Assembly: GCF_905220975.1 (NCBI RefSeq) | Contig: NZ_CAJNBK010000033.1 | Location: 1 to 54,513, forward strand | DNA from: Paraburkholderia haematera | Lineage (GTDB): Bacteria; Pseudomonadota; Gammaproteobacteria; Burkholderiales; Burkholderiaceae | DNA: 54,513 nt | Direction of reading: 5' to 3' | In this document: positions 31,948 through 39,944 of the stretch, piece by piece | How positions within the stretch are numbered: the first letter of the stretch is position 1 | Layout of the letters: the number at the start of each line of letters is the position of its first letter | Notes under the pieces: generated by a model | Told to the model about the DNA's origin: nothing | What the model saw: the letters and a program-made list of their open reading frames with translations, nothing else | The model's database searches: none | Translations under genes and position numbers: made by a program

Positions 31948-32775
31948 ATGCCCTTGCCGCTTCGTCCCATTGCTTTCGTTCTGGCTGCATCCAATCACGG
32001 AAGCATGATCGTGAATCGCAATGACCATCACGTAGATGACAAGAGTCGTCCCTATGGGGTTGGCTTCCAGATACTCGACAAATCGGGCTTTGACGAAAGC
32101 GAAGTAAGCCTAGTGCTGGCATTGCTCGACTGTCGACGCAATCATTTCGGCAACGGTGTCGTCGCCGTGGACGGAGGAGCCAATATCGGCGTGCATACGA
32201 TTGAGTGGGCACGGCACATGTACGGGTGGGGGCACGTCCTGGGATTCGAGGCGCAAGAGGTTTTGTATTACGCCCTAGCGGGAAACGTCGCGTTGAATAA
32301 CTGCATGAATGCCCGCGTGAAGCTTGCGGCGCTCGGCGAGCAGTGCGGTGAGCTGGTTGTACCGCAGCCGGACTATTTCAAGCCGGCGAGCTTCGGTAGC
32401 CTGGAACTGCGCCCCAACCCCGACAACGAATTCATCGGGCAGCACATCGCCTACGATGCCTCAGCGTGCAACGTCGTTCCGATGGTCAGCTTGGATTCCC
32501 TTGGTTTAGAACGTCTGGACCTCCTGAAACTGGATGTCGAAGGAATGGAGCTCGAGGTGTTGGGTGGTGGTCGGTCTGTGCTTGCGAAGCACCGGCCGAT
32601 CATGCTCATTGAAGTCCTCAAATCTGATCGCGCGGCAATCGAGAGATTTCTCGGCGGTTTCGGCTACCGTGTTTTTCCCGCGGGCCACCTGAACATCGTT
32701 GCCGTGCATGCGTTGGATCCGACACTCAGTCAGATCACCGTTAAGAACGGCGAGCCAATTGTGGCGGCGGAGTGA
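31948..32775 (+). CDS. FkbM family methyltransferase
   Basis: 275 residues. The SAM-binding motif is VVAVDGGANIGVHTIEWARH, followed by GHVLGFEAQE and the FkbM-typical LDLLKLDVEGMELEVLGGGR plus PIMLIEVL. These enzymes methylate small molecules or sugars. Its place on a plasmid that also carries a GT9-like enzyme (20.4-21.5 kb) suggests glycan modification, though the genes are 10 kb apart. AGGATCAGAG precedes the ATG. Confidence 0.85.
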   Translation: MPLPLRPIAFVLAASNHGSMIVNRNDHHVDDKSRPYGVGFQILDKSGFDESEVSLVLALLDCRRNHFGNGVVAVDGGANIGVHTIEWARHMYGWGHVLGFEAQEVLYYALAGNVALNNCMNARVKLAALGEQCGELVVPQPDYFKPASFGSLELRPNPDNEFIGQHIAYDASACNVVPMVSLDSLGLERLDLLKLDVEGMELEVLGGGRSVLAKHRPIMLIEVLKSDRAAIERFLGGFGYRVFPAGHLNIVAVHALDPTLSQITVKNGEPIVAAE

Positions 32776-33030
32776 ATGACGAAAAACACTACCTAAACAC
32801 AGCGATCATGGCTGCACACACTCACTTGCTCAGTCGATAGTTGCGCTTAAGGCCGCAAAATTCTCGCTTCATGCACTGAAAAAGTGACGACATGAACTGC
32901 ATTTTTATGCATTTTTTCTCTTTATAATCAATGTGTTGCATTAAAAAACTGTTCTACTTTTTTGCACCTCGTTCTAGATAGAGGCTCTACGCTATGAAAA
33001 ACTTCGCTCACTCTATTTTTGGAGATCGAA
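32776..33030 (+). promoter_or_regulatory. AT-rich intergenic region with promoter-like sequence
   Basis: 255 bases with no gene. The stretch around 32900-32945 is strikingly AT-rich compared with the rest and contains TTTATAAT (TATAAT near 32925) preceded by T-rich sequence. It is the likely promoter for the two-gene unit that starts at 33031. Nothing else is visible. Confidence 0.4.
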
Positions 33031-33174
33031 ATGAGCGAACTTATAAACGCCATTACTTCTTGCATCGTGAAGCTCTCAGATAAAGCTAACAACTTGACGC
33101 CGCTGCTGCAGACAGTTGCAGTCATCGTCGGTATGGTCGTGATCGGACTCATGGTCTGGAAGGGGAATCGTTGA
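33031..33174 (+). CDS. Small single-pass membrane peptide
   Basis: 47 residues: MSELINAITSCIVKLSDKA, then a hydrophobic helix (TVAVIVGMVVIGLMVW) and KGNR. GGAG precedes the ATG by 6 bases, and the TGA overlaps the next ATG (TGATG), so it is coupled to the downstream gene. It resembles holin-like or phage/plasmid accessory peptides only in size and topology; no function assigned. Confidence 0.6.
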   Translation: MSELINAITSCIVKLSDKANNLTPLLQTVAVIVGMVVIGLMVWKGNR

Positions 33175-34010
33175 TGAGCATCAAACCATGGTCACGAATG
33201 CCCGTCGAATGGGTCACAGACGAGCGGATAAAAAAATTCACTTGGCCGTCGGATGGTTCCGCAGGAACCGCCGCACTCATGCTCTTCTTCGTGTTCTGCC
33301 ATTTTTCTAGTGAACGGATCGCCAGGGCAAGACGCAGTGCAGAACCAGTATCGGCCGGGGTAGCTCCGGGCGACGCGAATCCCTACAGCGCACACCTAGT
33401 AGTCACACCTGCTACGGGTTTCTCGGCCGGCGCATTGGCGTTGGTTGGGGTGCAATTGCCAGAGCAGGTTCGTGTTCAGATGGTGGCTCACCTGACCTAC
33501 GACGAACTCAGCGCACTTACGGGGCTTTCAAGAAAGTTGATCTCTGGAGGGCTTAAATTGCTCGAAACCCGCAAGATGGTTACGCGGTACGGCTCTGCGC
33601 GGACGGGAGATTACTGCCTTGAAGGACTAGAAGAGGGAAAGCGATGGGCAAAGCTGCCGGGGCAAGCATTGCTTTCACCTGCGAAAACTGAGTTTCTGCC
33701 GCTCACGCGATTCAGCCTGCGCAGCAAACATGAGTTAAACGCATTGAAGCTTCACCTGTACTACGCATCCGTGCGCGACAGAACGAAGCCTTATAGTCAG
33801 TCTTCGTTCGAAACGACATGGAACAACATTGGCGTTCCAGAGAGGGATATTCCCAAGGCAAATTCGCTATTGCTAAGCACCGGCTTGCTTTCCCGTTTTG
33901 GACGAGATACGGGCGAAGATGCGAAGCAATATGAATCAAACCGGTATTACATGGAGGGCTACGACAGTCTTCTCGCACGCACAACACCGCCGGCCAGCAC
34001 CGATAGCTAA
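33174..34010 (+). CDS. Hypothetical protein with winged-helix-like segment
   Basis: 278 residues. The middle contains LTYDELSALTGLSRKLISGG, LKLLETRKMV, a typical winged-helix pattern seen in replication and plasmid regulatory proteins. The N-terminus (MPVEWVTDERIKKFTWPSDG) and C-terminus have no recognised motif. It is co-transcribed with the membrane peptide. It could be a secondary Rep-like or regulatory DNA-binding protein, but no iterons lie near it. Confidence 0.55.
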   Translation: MSIKPWSRMPVEWVTDERIKKFTWPSDGSAGTAALMLFFVFCHFSSERIARARRSAEPVSAGVAPGDANPYSAHLVVTPATGFSAGALALVGVQLPEQVRVQMVAHLTYDELSALTGLSRKLISGGLKLLETRKMVTRYGSARTGDYCLEGLEEGKRWAKLPGQALLSPAKTEFLPLTRFSLRSKHELNALKLHLYYASVRDRTKPYSQSSFETTWNNIGVPERDIPKANSLLLSTGLLSRFGRDTGEDAKQYESNRYYMEGYDSLLARTTPPASTDS

Positions 34011-34014
34011 GAGG

Positions 34015-34272
34015 TCAGTGCCGTGCTTGCTGGTCCAGATGACTTTTTATCATCGAGATCGCCAGTTCGCCGATCACAGCGATCGCGGTGAGCAGAACCA
34101 GTATCGGCGCCACTGCCTGCGCAAACGCCTTGTCGTCCGTCGGTTGACCGGCTGCCCGCATGGCCATGTCAGCCGCGATAAACAGAAAGACGCCGACGAA
34201 AAGCCCCCACTTGCCGAAGCGTGTCAGGCGCTTCAGAGTCGGCAAAACGCTGATCAAAAACGTGTTCATCAT
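34015..34272 (-). CDS. Small two-helix membrane protein
   Basis: 85 residues with two hydrophobic segments (KWGLFVGVFLFIAADMAM and AVAPILVLLTAIAVIGELAI). GGGGGGAG is 4 bases before the ATG at 34272. It ends 4 bases from the converging hypothetical gene. No family recognised. Confidence 0.5.
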   Translation of the reverse strand: MMNTFLISVLPTLKRLTRFGKWGLFVGVFLFIAADMAMRAAGQPTDDKAFAQAVAPILVLLTAIAVIGELAISMIKSHLDQQARH

Positions 34273-34329
34273 TTTCTCCCCCCAAAAGGAACGGCCCGGC
34301 GCGACACAGTCCGGCGAACGCCATCGGCA

Positions 34330-34530
34330 AGACTCTTTGAATACATCAGACGAAATAAGAATAGCAGACCTGTTCAACCTGGGAAAACTGGTGTCTTTCC
34401 GGGCCTGTTCAGCGCATCGCATCGACAGCATGTTCGAGTATCCTGAAAGCCTCTCAGGTTCTGGCCGGCCCTCGAAATGTAGCCAGGACATTCAGCCGGC
34501 GCGCTTCGGTGCGCCGGCTTTTCTTTTTCC
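34330..34530 (+). ncRNA. Candidate structured RNA ending in a strong intrinsic terminator
   Basis: The 290-base gap 34273-34564 has no protein-like frame. Near its end, AGCCGGCGC / GCGCCGGCT (34494-34502 and 34511-34519, perfect 9-bp stem, loop with TTCGG) is followed by TTTTCTTTTT on the plus strand. A second small hairpin CCTGA-N7-TCAGG lies at 34442-34458. The terminator faces no plus-strand gene, so it either ends readthrough from 34010 or ends a small RNA. The promoter is not clear, so the start is a guess. Confidence 0.35.
34494..34529 (+). terminator. Intrinsic terminator
   Basis: A perfect 9-bp GC-rich stem with an 8-base loop and a T-rich tail on the plus strand. It is one of the strongest terminators in the window. 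Confidence 0.8.
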
Positions 34531-34564
34531 GCGCAACGTGGTGACAGCAAAGCGTAACGCCCGG

Positions 34565-34882
34565 TCATTCGTCATCGGGCGCTGATTCAGCCATACCACT
34601 CAACCCAATTTCAAGGGTTTTGCCACGCCAGATTGTGCCCAGGCCCGCCATATCACAGAGAAGTGCCCACGCTATATAGGGGACGGGCGTTTCACCGCTG
34701 ATCCAGCGTCTGACCTGGCGGCCGCCATGCTCACTCAGCCCGAGCACCCGGGCAAGAGCCCGACCTGACAGGCCGATGCGTCGCACCGCTTCCTGAACTT
34801 CAGCGCCCCGGGGCCGCTCCCAGCCCTCATCCGCCGGGAGCAAGCACTCGGCCCGAATAGGTGTATGAATATCAACCGTCAT
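34565..34882 (-). CDS. Small HTH DNA-binding protein
   Basis: 105 residues with an HTH (EVQEAVRRIGLSGRALARVL, then GLSEHGGRQVRRWISGETPV) of the Cro/C1-like or YdaS-like kind, and a short C-terminal beta segment. AAAAGGCG precedes the ATG. It lies downstream of the 179-residue gene on the same strand and probably regulates this small-gene unit. Target unknown. Confidence 0.6.
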   Translation of the reverse strand: MTVDIHTPIRAECLLPADEGWERPRGAEVQEAVRRIGLSGRALARVLGLSEHGGRQVRRWISGETPVPYIAWALLCDMAGLGTIWRGKTLEIGLSGMAESAPDDE

Positions 34883-34899
34883 TTTTATCGCCTTTTCTC

Positions 34900-35439
34900 T
34901 TAGTCGTACTTCCTGGATTGGACGGATCTTCGCGCCCGGTCGATCGCGTCCGCCGCGACCTTTTCCTCCAGCCGTAATCGATGCGCGCGGAACTCATGTT
35001 CCGGCCACCGCGCTTCGCACTCCTCGAGCGCCTTGACTGCCTGATCGCGAGTCATCGGGTGCGTGTACCCCGGCCATGGTTCGTACACGTCGCCGCCTGC
35101 ACTCGCCACCCGTATACGCACGGCACGCTGGATGATCCAGTCGTCCGTCCAGATTTCGGGGGCCGCCGGGGCTTCAATGGCATCAGCGTCAACCTCCGGC
35201 AGGTTGCGCTCATCAAAGTGTCGCTCTCCCGTCGACGTGTCGAGCAGCGTAACGATCGCGTCGCCGAATCGTCCCTGCAGGTCAACTGCATCTCGCCATG
35301 CCTTCCCTGAATCGTCGTATTCCGCCGGCGTATCACCAGGCTGCGCATGCCTGAATCCGACCGCCCCCCACTGGTCAAAACTGAGTACTACATCGACGTA
35401 GCGGTTCGCGTCGTCATCCCAGACCTGCACTCGAAACAT
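34900..35439 (-). CDS. Hypothetical protein, leading-region gene cluster
   Basis: 179 residues, acidic, beta-rich at the N-terminus (MFRVQVWDDDANRYVDVVLS) and helical at the C-terminus (LRLEEKVAADAIDRARRSVQ). No signal peptide or motif recognised. It begins a two-gene minus-strand unit with the HTH protein. Genes of this sort (small, acidic, no motif) are common in conjugative leading regions. Confidence 0.55.
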   Translation of the reverse strand: MFRVQVWDDDANRYVDVVLSFDQWGAVGFRHAQPGDTPAEYDDSGKAWRDAVDLQGRFGDAIVTLLDTSTGERHFDERNLPEVDADAIEAPAAPEIWTDDWIIQRAVRIRVASAGGDVYEPWPGYTHPMTRDQAVKALEECEARWPEHEFRAHRLRLEEKVAADAIDRARRSVQSRKYD

Positions 35440-35568
35440 GGTGCCCTCCTGATCCTGAACGATTCATTGGTGCCTCTGTCCTCGATCCAGCCCCCACGGC
35501 TTCGCCGCGGTGGAAACACGCAGCCTGCGGCTGCTTGACGACCCCGGCCACAGTCGCACGGCGCCTCA

Positions 35569-35669
35569 CCGGATCGTCCCTCCGCTGCCGCTACGGGCCG
35601 GCGCTCTCCCCACGCCTGCCGGCGCGGGTCCCCGTGCGCCTCGATCCGGGCGCGCAGGCGCGCGCGATA
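35569..35669 (-). repeat. Long imperfect inverted repeat, left copy
   Basis: These 101 bases are the reverse complement of 39830-39929, with an estimated 85-90 percent identity by eye, including the shared core CGCACGGGGACCCGCGCC. It lies in a 346-base gap (35440-35785) that holds no supported gene. The two copies bracket the klcA/ParB block. In translation both encode RARLRARIE-HGDPRRQ, but neither frame has a proper start, so this may be a non-coding repeat or the remains of a gene. Confidence 0.7.
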
Positions 35670-35785
35670 CACTCCCGGCCAATACAAGTTCTGGTTTAGC
35701 AGGAAGGGGGTTCCCTGGCACCGGTGTCTACGATCGGGCTGGCGAGCCGGAGCCTGTCAGCCTCGGACACAGACACGCCTGCCCG

Positions 35786-36196
35786 TTACCAGCCAACGTA
35801 GTTCAGCAAAAGCTCCGCGATCAGCTTGCGACGAACAAGGTCCAGCCCCGACAGGTCGGCGAAACCCCTGATGCCTGCTTTCTCCCACAGAACAACGCTA
35901 TCGTCCGGGTTGTAGAACGAATACAGCGCGGCAAGGAAAGTGCGCTCGCCGCTGCTGAGAACACCGAAGGCGTCGAGAATGACCGCCCCATTGGGCGCGA
36001 GCGCCCACTTGTCTTTCGCCTTCTCAACGGCCTCTCTGGTGCCATCGCCGAAATACACCGAACCGGCCAGCATGACAGCCTGTTTCCATGCCTCAAAAAA
36101 CCGCGCAGGCGCGGTACTAAAGTGGGCGTCGCTTTCCTCCATCTCGCGGCGAAACTCTTCGAGCACTTCGGGGGGAAACTTCGATTCGTCGGTCAT
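35786..36196 (-). CDS. Hypothetical plasmid protein
   Basis: 136 residues, acidic and helical (FPPEVLEEFRREMEESDAHF, then VLSSGERTFLAALYSFYNPD). The ATG at 36196 overlaps the stop of the DUF3717 gene as ATGA, fixing the start. No catalytic motif. Likely a leading-region accessory; exact role unknown. Confidence 0.6.
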   Translation of the reverse strand: MTDESKFPPEVLEEFRREMEESDAHFSTAPARFFEAWKQAVMLAGSVYFGDGTREAVEKAKDKWALAPNGAVILDAFGVLSSGERTFLAALYSFYNPDDSVVLWEKAGIRGFADLSGLDLVRRKLIAELLLNYVGW

Positions 36197-36417
36197 AGCG
36201 GCAATTCCTGTTGACAAAGGGCAGTGGTCACAGCTTCCACCTGCTCGGCAGACAGCGAAGACACGTCGATGGCTGTTGCGTGTGCGTAGATCATCCCGCC
36301 ATAGATATCGGCAAGGTGACGCGCTTTCGGGCACAGCGCCGCGTCTTCTCCTGACGCCTGGCGGTTGCGCCATATATTGATCGCCTGTTCAATCTCGGCA
36401 ATTGTAAAGGTTGGCAT
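36193..36417 (-). CDS. DUF3717 family protein
   Basis: 74 residues: FTIAEIEQAINIWRNRQASG, ALCPKARHLADIYGGMIYAH, IDVSSLSAEQVEAV. This pattern is the DUF3717 family, found mainly in Burkholderia and relatives; function unknown. It is coupled to the 136-residue gene. It is one reason to place the plasmid in Burkholderiales. Confidence 0.8.
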   Translation of the reverse strand: MPTFTIAEIEQAINIWRNRQASGEDAALCPKARHLADIYGGMIYAHATAIDVSSLSAEQVEAVTTALCQQELPL

Positions 36418-36430
36418 GGCAGGCTCCGAA

Positions 36431-36452
36431 GCCCGCGCGTGTACACGCGGGC
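36431..36452. terminator. GC-rich hairpin between small genes
   Basis: GCCCGCG / CGCGGGC with an 8-base central part containing GTGTACA. It lies directly after the gene ending at 36468 on the minus strand. No T-tract follows, so it may only slow transcription or protect the mRNA end. Confidence 0.35.
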
Positions 36453-36467
36453 GGTTCAGGGTTCAGG

Positions 36468-36662
36468 TTATTGGGCGCACAACACTTCGTAGAGTCCGCC
36501 CTGGTTGATCGACATTTCGGCATCCGGCAACTTCGCCACACCGCAGATGAAGTCGAACGGGCCGCTGTACGGCAGCATTTCAAGAATCGTCTGATTGCCG
36601 AACCATGTGCGCAGCACGTCGCCGCGCTTCAGTTCGCAACCCCGTTTCAGTGCTGCCGTCAT
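36468..36662 (-). CDS. Small hypothetical protein
   Basis: 64 residues: ELKRGDVLRTWFGNQTILEM, then PYSGPFDFICGVAKL. It looks like a compact beta domain. The start overlaps the stop of the 106-residue gene as ATGA, so it is translated from the same message. No family recognised. Confidence 0.6.
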   Translation of the reverse strand: MTAALKRGCELKRGDVLRTWFGNQTILEMLPYSGPFDFICGVAKLPDAEMSINQGGLYEVLCAQ

Positions 36663-36979
36663 GCGGCACGCTCGCGCGTGTGGCGGACCGCTTCGTGAAC
36701 CGCTACCAGCGGCGCGCGGGGCGGTACGCGGTCAAACTCCGAAAGCGCGGCACGCGCGATCGCGCGAAGATCTTCGCGGTGCATGTCGATCGCATGACCG
36801 TCCCGGTCGAGCATGTTGGCGATGCGATGCAGCGCGTCGGCAGTCTTCGCCGCCGCATCCGCCGACAGCGCCATACGGAACAGTTCGGCACGCACGATTT
36901 CACGGTCACCGTACTGGTAGACGGCCAGTAAAGGCAGCAGTGCGGTCAGCCAGGTTGGGCGAATTTGCGTCAGGTCCAT
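36659..36979 (-). CDS. Small hypothetical protein
   Basis: 106 residues, helical (IVRAELFRMALSADAAAKTA, then DALHRIANMLDRDGHAIDMH). GAGGAAG precedes the ATG. Coupled to the 64-residue gene. No recognised family; part of the run of small genes downstream of klcA. Confidence 0.6.
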   Translation of the reverse strand: MDLTQIRPTWLTALLPLLAVYQYGDREIVRAELFRMALSADAAAKTADALHRIANMLDRDGHAIDMHREDLRAIARAALSEFDRVPPRAPLVAVHEAVRHTRERAA

Positions 36980-37013
36980 TTCTTCCTCACTGATTTTCAG
37001 ATAGGGCGAAAGA

Positions 37014-37033
37014 CCCCAGCCCGCAGGCCGGGG
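37014..37033 (-). terminator. Terminator of the klcA gene
   Basis: CCCCAGCC / GGCCGGGG pair over 8 positions (one G-T) around CGCA. On the minus strand it is followed by TCTTTCGC. It lies 19 bases past the klcA stop. Confidence 0.5.
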
Positions 37034-37051
37034 CCGCAGGTGGTCAATTCA

Positions 37052-37465
37052 TTAGTCGATAGCGCGGAGAATGTTCGCGGCCTCTACGTGCTGCGTCGCG
37101 TAGGCGCGCAGTTCGTGGTAGTGCTCGATGATGCTGTCATCGAGGCACTTTTCCGCCAGATGGCACAGGGCAAACAGCGTGACGACGATGCCGAAGGCGT
37201 CCGCACCCATCATGTCGCTGTAGCCGTTCATATGCCACCGCACATGCACCCGTCCGCAGTTCGAAGGGGCCATATAGAAGCCGCCGTTCGACAACTGGAA
37301 GAAGTCCCACGAACCGCCGTTGTAGGCACTCGAAAGGCGCGCGGCCCAGTCGTACACCAACGCCTCGCCCTGGAGGTATTGCGCGCCCAGGTAGTGAGGA
37401 AGGAAATTCAGGCGCAACTCATCAACAACAACGTTTGACGAGATTCTGGTTTCATTAGCAATCAC
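37052..37465 (-). CDS. klcA: ArdB/KlcA family antirestriction protein
   Basis: 137 residues. The sequence has the KlcA/ArdB pattern: RLNFLPHYLGAQYLQGEALV, YDWAARLSSAYNGGSWDFFQ, LSNGGFYMAP, then ADAFGIVVTLFALCHLA and YHELRAYATQHVEA. ArdB/KlcA inhibits type I restriction enzymes, protecting the plasmid after entry. Translation starts at a GTG (37465) inside the 54-bp inverted repeat shared with the ParB-like gene. It is transcribed away from that gene. Confidence 0.92.
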   Translation of the reverse strand: MIANETRISSNVVVDELRLNFLPHYLGAQYLQGEALVYDWAARLSSAYNGGSWDFFQLSNGGFYMAPSNCGRVHVRWHMNGYSDMMGADAFGIVVTLFALCHLAEKCLDDSIIEHYHELRAYATQHVEAANILRAID

Positions 37466-37689
37466 GGTTATCTCCGGTTATGGCCATCGCACCACGCGAG
37501 GCACATAACCATTATAGTGACATTTTGTCCTAACAAATTAGTATTTTGATTTTCATTTTAAATCAATCCTGAAGTCCAATTAATAATTCCAAACGGCACC
37601 TGTTGATATATTCTTTACTTAGGTCATTTTGTCCTTATAATGGTTATGTGCCTCGCGTGGTGCGATGGCCATAACCGGAGATAACCGTG
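37463..37689. repeat. 54-bp perfect inverted repeat: duplicated promoter, RBS and start codon
   Basis: Bases 37463-37516 are the exact reverse complement of 37636-37689, with 119 bases between. Each arm carries a TATAAT -10 element at its inner end, a leader, CCGGAGATAACC as Shine-Dalgarno and a GTG start; the left arm drives klcA, the right arm the ParB-like gene. TTTACT lies 16 bases before the right TATAAT. In the loop, the operator-like GACATTTTGTCC (37519-37530) and GTCATTTTGTCC (37623-37634) lie next to the two -10 elements. Confidence 0.9.
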
Positions 37690-39675
37690 GATCAAATCGT
37701 TGAAAACCGTGCAACCGAAACCGTTGTCGAAAGCCGTTTCGGCAACGACACCCAGATCGAGTACGTGCCGCTCGGCCTGCTATGCAAGTCGCCGCACAAC
37801 GTGCGCCGCAAAGCGCCTACCGGCATCGAGGCGCTGGCCGGGAACATCGACGCGGCAGGCGTCATGCAAAACCTCGTCGCCCATGAAATGAAGGCGCGCG
37901 GCAAGCAGCGCAAGCTGGGCGTATGCGCGGGTCAGCGTCGCCTGCTCGCACTGGAACTGCTGCGCACGGCTGGCCGGATCGATGACAGCTACCCCGTCCC
38001 GGTCAAGGTTGTGAGCGAAGCCGATGCCGTCGCCGTGTCGCTGATCGAGAACCAGCAGCGCGAGCCGATGCATCCGGCGGACGCCTGCGAAGCATTCCGC
38101 CTGCTGGTCAATGAAGGCCGTACGGTCACCTTCATTGCCGCGTTGTTCTCGCTGTCGGAAATTCAGGTGCAACGGCACCTGAAGCTTGCGAACGTGTCTC
38201 CCCGCCTGATCGACGTCTTCCGCGATGACGGCATGACGCTGGAACAGATCCGCACGCTTGCACTGACGGACGATCACGAACTGCAGGAACGCCTGTGGTT
38301 TGACGCCGCCCAGGCGTGGCAACGCAACCCGGCGCAGCTGCGCGACGCGATCACGAACAGCGAGATCGATGTGGCCGACAGCAACCTGGTTGCGTTCGTC
38401 ACGCTCGACGTATACGAGGCAGCAGGCGGCCACGTACGGAGAGACCTGTTCAGTGACGCGCAGAACGCCGGGTATGTGACCGACGCGGAACTGCTGCATC
38501 GCCTGGTGGCAGAAAAGCTGGTTTCTGTCGCGCAGACCTTGAGCGCCGAGGGCTGGCTTTGGGTGGAGACCCGCGTGCGCCGTGACTTTGGCGAAATGGC
38601 CCGCTTTGGCCGGTTGCCGTCGGCATCGCGCGAGTACACGAAGAAGGAAAAGACCGAGCTTCGCGCGCTGAAGAAAGCGAGCGAACAGGCCGCAGCGGAA
38701 CTGAACGCGTACTACGACGCCGAAGACGAAGCCGAGGACGACGCCCGCCGCGACGCACTGGAAACCGTAGCGGACGCCGCTTCCCAGGCGCTGGACGACT
38801 TTGCTGAACGCCTTGAAATCTGGAGCGACGACCAGAAGGCGCGGGCCGGTGCATTCGTGACGCTCGACCAGGACGGCCACGCCGTGATCGAGCGCGGACT
38901 GGTCAAACCCGAGGACCGGGCCAGCGTGAACCGCGAAGGTGTGACGGGTGTTGACGAACTGCCAGCGCCAGCAGAAAAGCCGCTCCACGGCAAAGACCTC
39001 AGCAAGCGACTGACGGCGCACCGCACCGCCGCCGTCCAGATCGAACTTGCCCGGAACCCGGTGGCCGCGCTGGCGGTACTGATGCACCGCCTGATCCCGG
39101 TTGTGTTCGATGACCGCTATGTCTGCGTCTACGACCAGCATGCCGCCGAGGTGCGGGCCACATGCTCACATAACCGCCTGTTGCAGACAGCGGACGACAT
39201 GGAAGCCAGCGCGGCATGGAAAGAGATTTCGGCCGAACGCGAAAAGTGGGCCGCGCTTCTGCCGAAGCGTTTCAGTGACGTGCTGCCCTGGCTGATGACG
39301 CAGAGCGAAGACGTGCTGAGCAACCTGTTCGCCTTCTGCGTGGCCGCGACCGTCAACGGCGTGAGCGAATCGGATGGCGCACACCCGGTGAACGTGCTGA
39401 TGAATCTGCTGAACGTCGATATGACGCAGTACTGGACGCCGACGCGAACGAGCTATCTGAACCACGTTTCGAAAGCACGTATCGTTGACGTGGTAGCGCA
39501 AGCAGTCTCCCCCGAAGCGGCGGCACCGCTGGAGAAACTAAAGAAGGACGCAGCCGCAGAGACGGCAGAACGATTACTGGCCAATGCACGCTGGTTGCCC
39601 GAAGTTCTGGTAAGCCGGGAAACGCCGGTCGTATGGGATGACGACGAAGACGAGGAGGAGGAAGAAGCCGCCTAA
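37687..39675 (+). CDS. Large ParB-like protein (leading-region type)
   Basis: 662 residues. The ParB N-terminal domain (YVPLGLLCKSPHNVRRKAPT, IEALAGNIDAAGVMQNLV, VCAGQRRLLALELL, VSLIENQQREPMHPADACEA) is followed by an HTH (VTFIAALFSLSEIQVQRHLK). About 400 further residues are acidic and helical, ending in a run of Asp/Glu. This is longer than segregation ParB proteins and resembles YubM-like ParB-domain proteins of conjugative leading regions. No ParA accompanies it; the plasmid's ParA has its own RHH partner. A GTG start lies at 37687. It may bind DNA or cut single-stranded DNA after entry; that is inference. Confidence 0.85.
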   Translation: MDQIVENRATETVVESRFGNDTQIEYVPLGLLCKSPHNVRRKAPTGIEALAGNIDAAGVMQNLVAHEMKARGKQRKLGVCAGQRRLLALELLRTAGRIDDSYPVPVKVVSEADAVAVSLIENQQREPMHPADACEAFRLLVNEGRTVTFIAALFSLSEIQVQRHLKLANVSPRLIDVFRDDGMTLEQIRTLALTDDHELQERLWFDAAQAWQRNPAQLRDAITNSEIDVADSNLVAFVTLDVYEAAGGHVRRDLFSDAQNAGYVTDAELLHRLVAEKLVSVAQTLSAEGWLWVETRVRRDFGEMARFGRLPSASREYTKKEKTELRALKKASEQAAAELNAYYDAEDEAEDDARRDALETVADAASQALDDFAERLEIWSDDQKARAGAFVTLDQDGHAVIERGLVKPEDRASVNREGVTGVDELPAPAEKPLHGKDLSKRLTAHRTAAVQIELARNPVAALAVLMHRLIPVVFDDRYVCVYDQHAAEVRATCSHNRLLQTADDMEASAAWKEISAEREKWAALLPKRFSDVLPWLMTQSEDVLSNLFAFCVAATVNGVSESDGAHPVNVLMNLLNVDMTQYWTPTRTSYLNHVSKARIVDVVAQAVSPEAAAPLEKLKKDAAAETAERLLANARWLPEVLVSRETPVVWDDDEDEEEEEAA

Positions 39676-39763
39676 GCGAGCCGGGTGCAGCGCCCTGGAA
39701 GAAGCTGTATCGGGGCGCTGATCGATACCGGTTCATTTTCCAGAATCCCTTTTTATGCCTCCG

Positions 39764-39796
39764 GCGCGTCGTTCCCCACGACGCGCTTTTTATTTT
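39764..39796 (+). terminator. Intrinsic terminator after the ParB-like gene
   Basis: GCGCGTCGT / ACGACGCGC, perfect 9-bp stem with loop TCCCC, followed by TTTTTATTTT on the plus strand. It lies 89 bases after the stop codon. Confidence 0.9.
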
Positions 39797-39829
39797 CCTG
39801 CAAGCCCAACGCCACGCAGACCGCTGCGA

Positions 39830-39929
39830 TATCGCGCGCGCCTGCGCGCCCGGATCGAGACGCACGGGGACCCGCGCCGACAGGTGCGGGGAGAGCGCCG
39901 ACCCGGAGCGCAGCGCAGGGACGATCTGG
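39830..39929 (+). repeat. Long imperfect inverted repeat, right copy
   Basis: The counterpart of 35569-35669 in inverse orientation. It follows the terminator of the ParB-like gene and ends just before the TraD/MobC-like gene stop. No gene is supported here. Confidence 0.7.
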
Positions 39930-39944
39930 CTGGGCACCCGCACA

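Noticed and set aside
37780..39141. Long minus-strand open frame (453 residues) opposite the ParB-like gene
   Set aside because: It is a shadow of the ParB-like gene on high-GC DNA: Arg/His/Val-rich composition, no motif, no Shine-Dalgarno, while the plus frame has clear ParB motifs.
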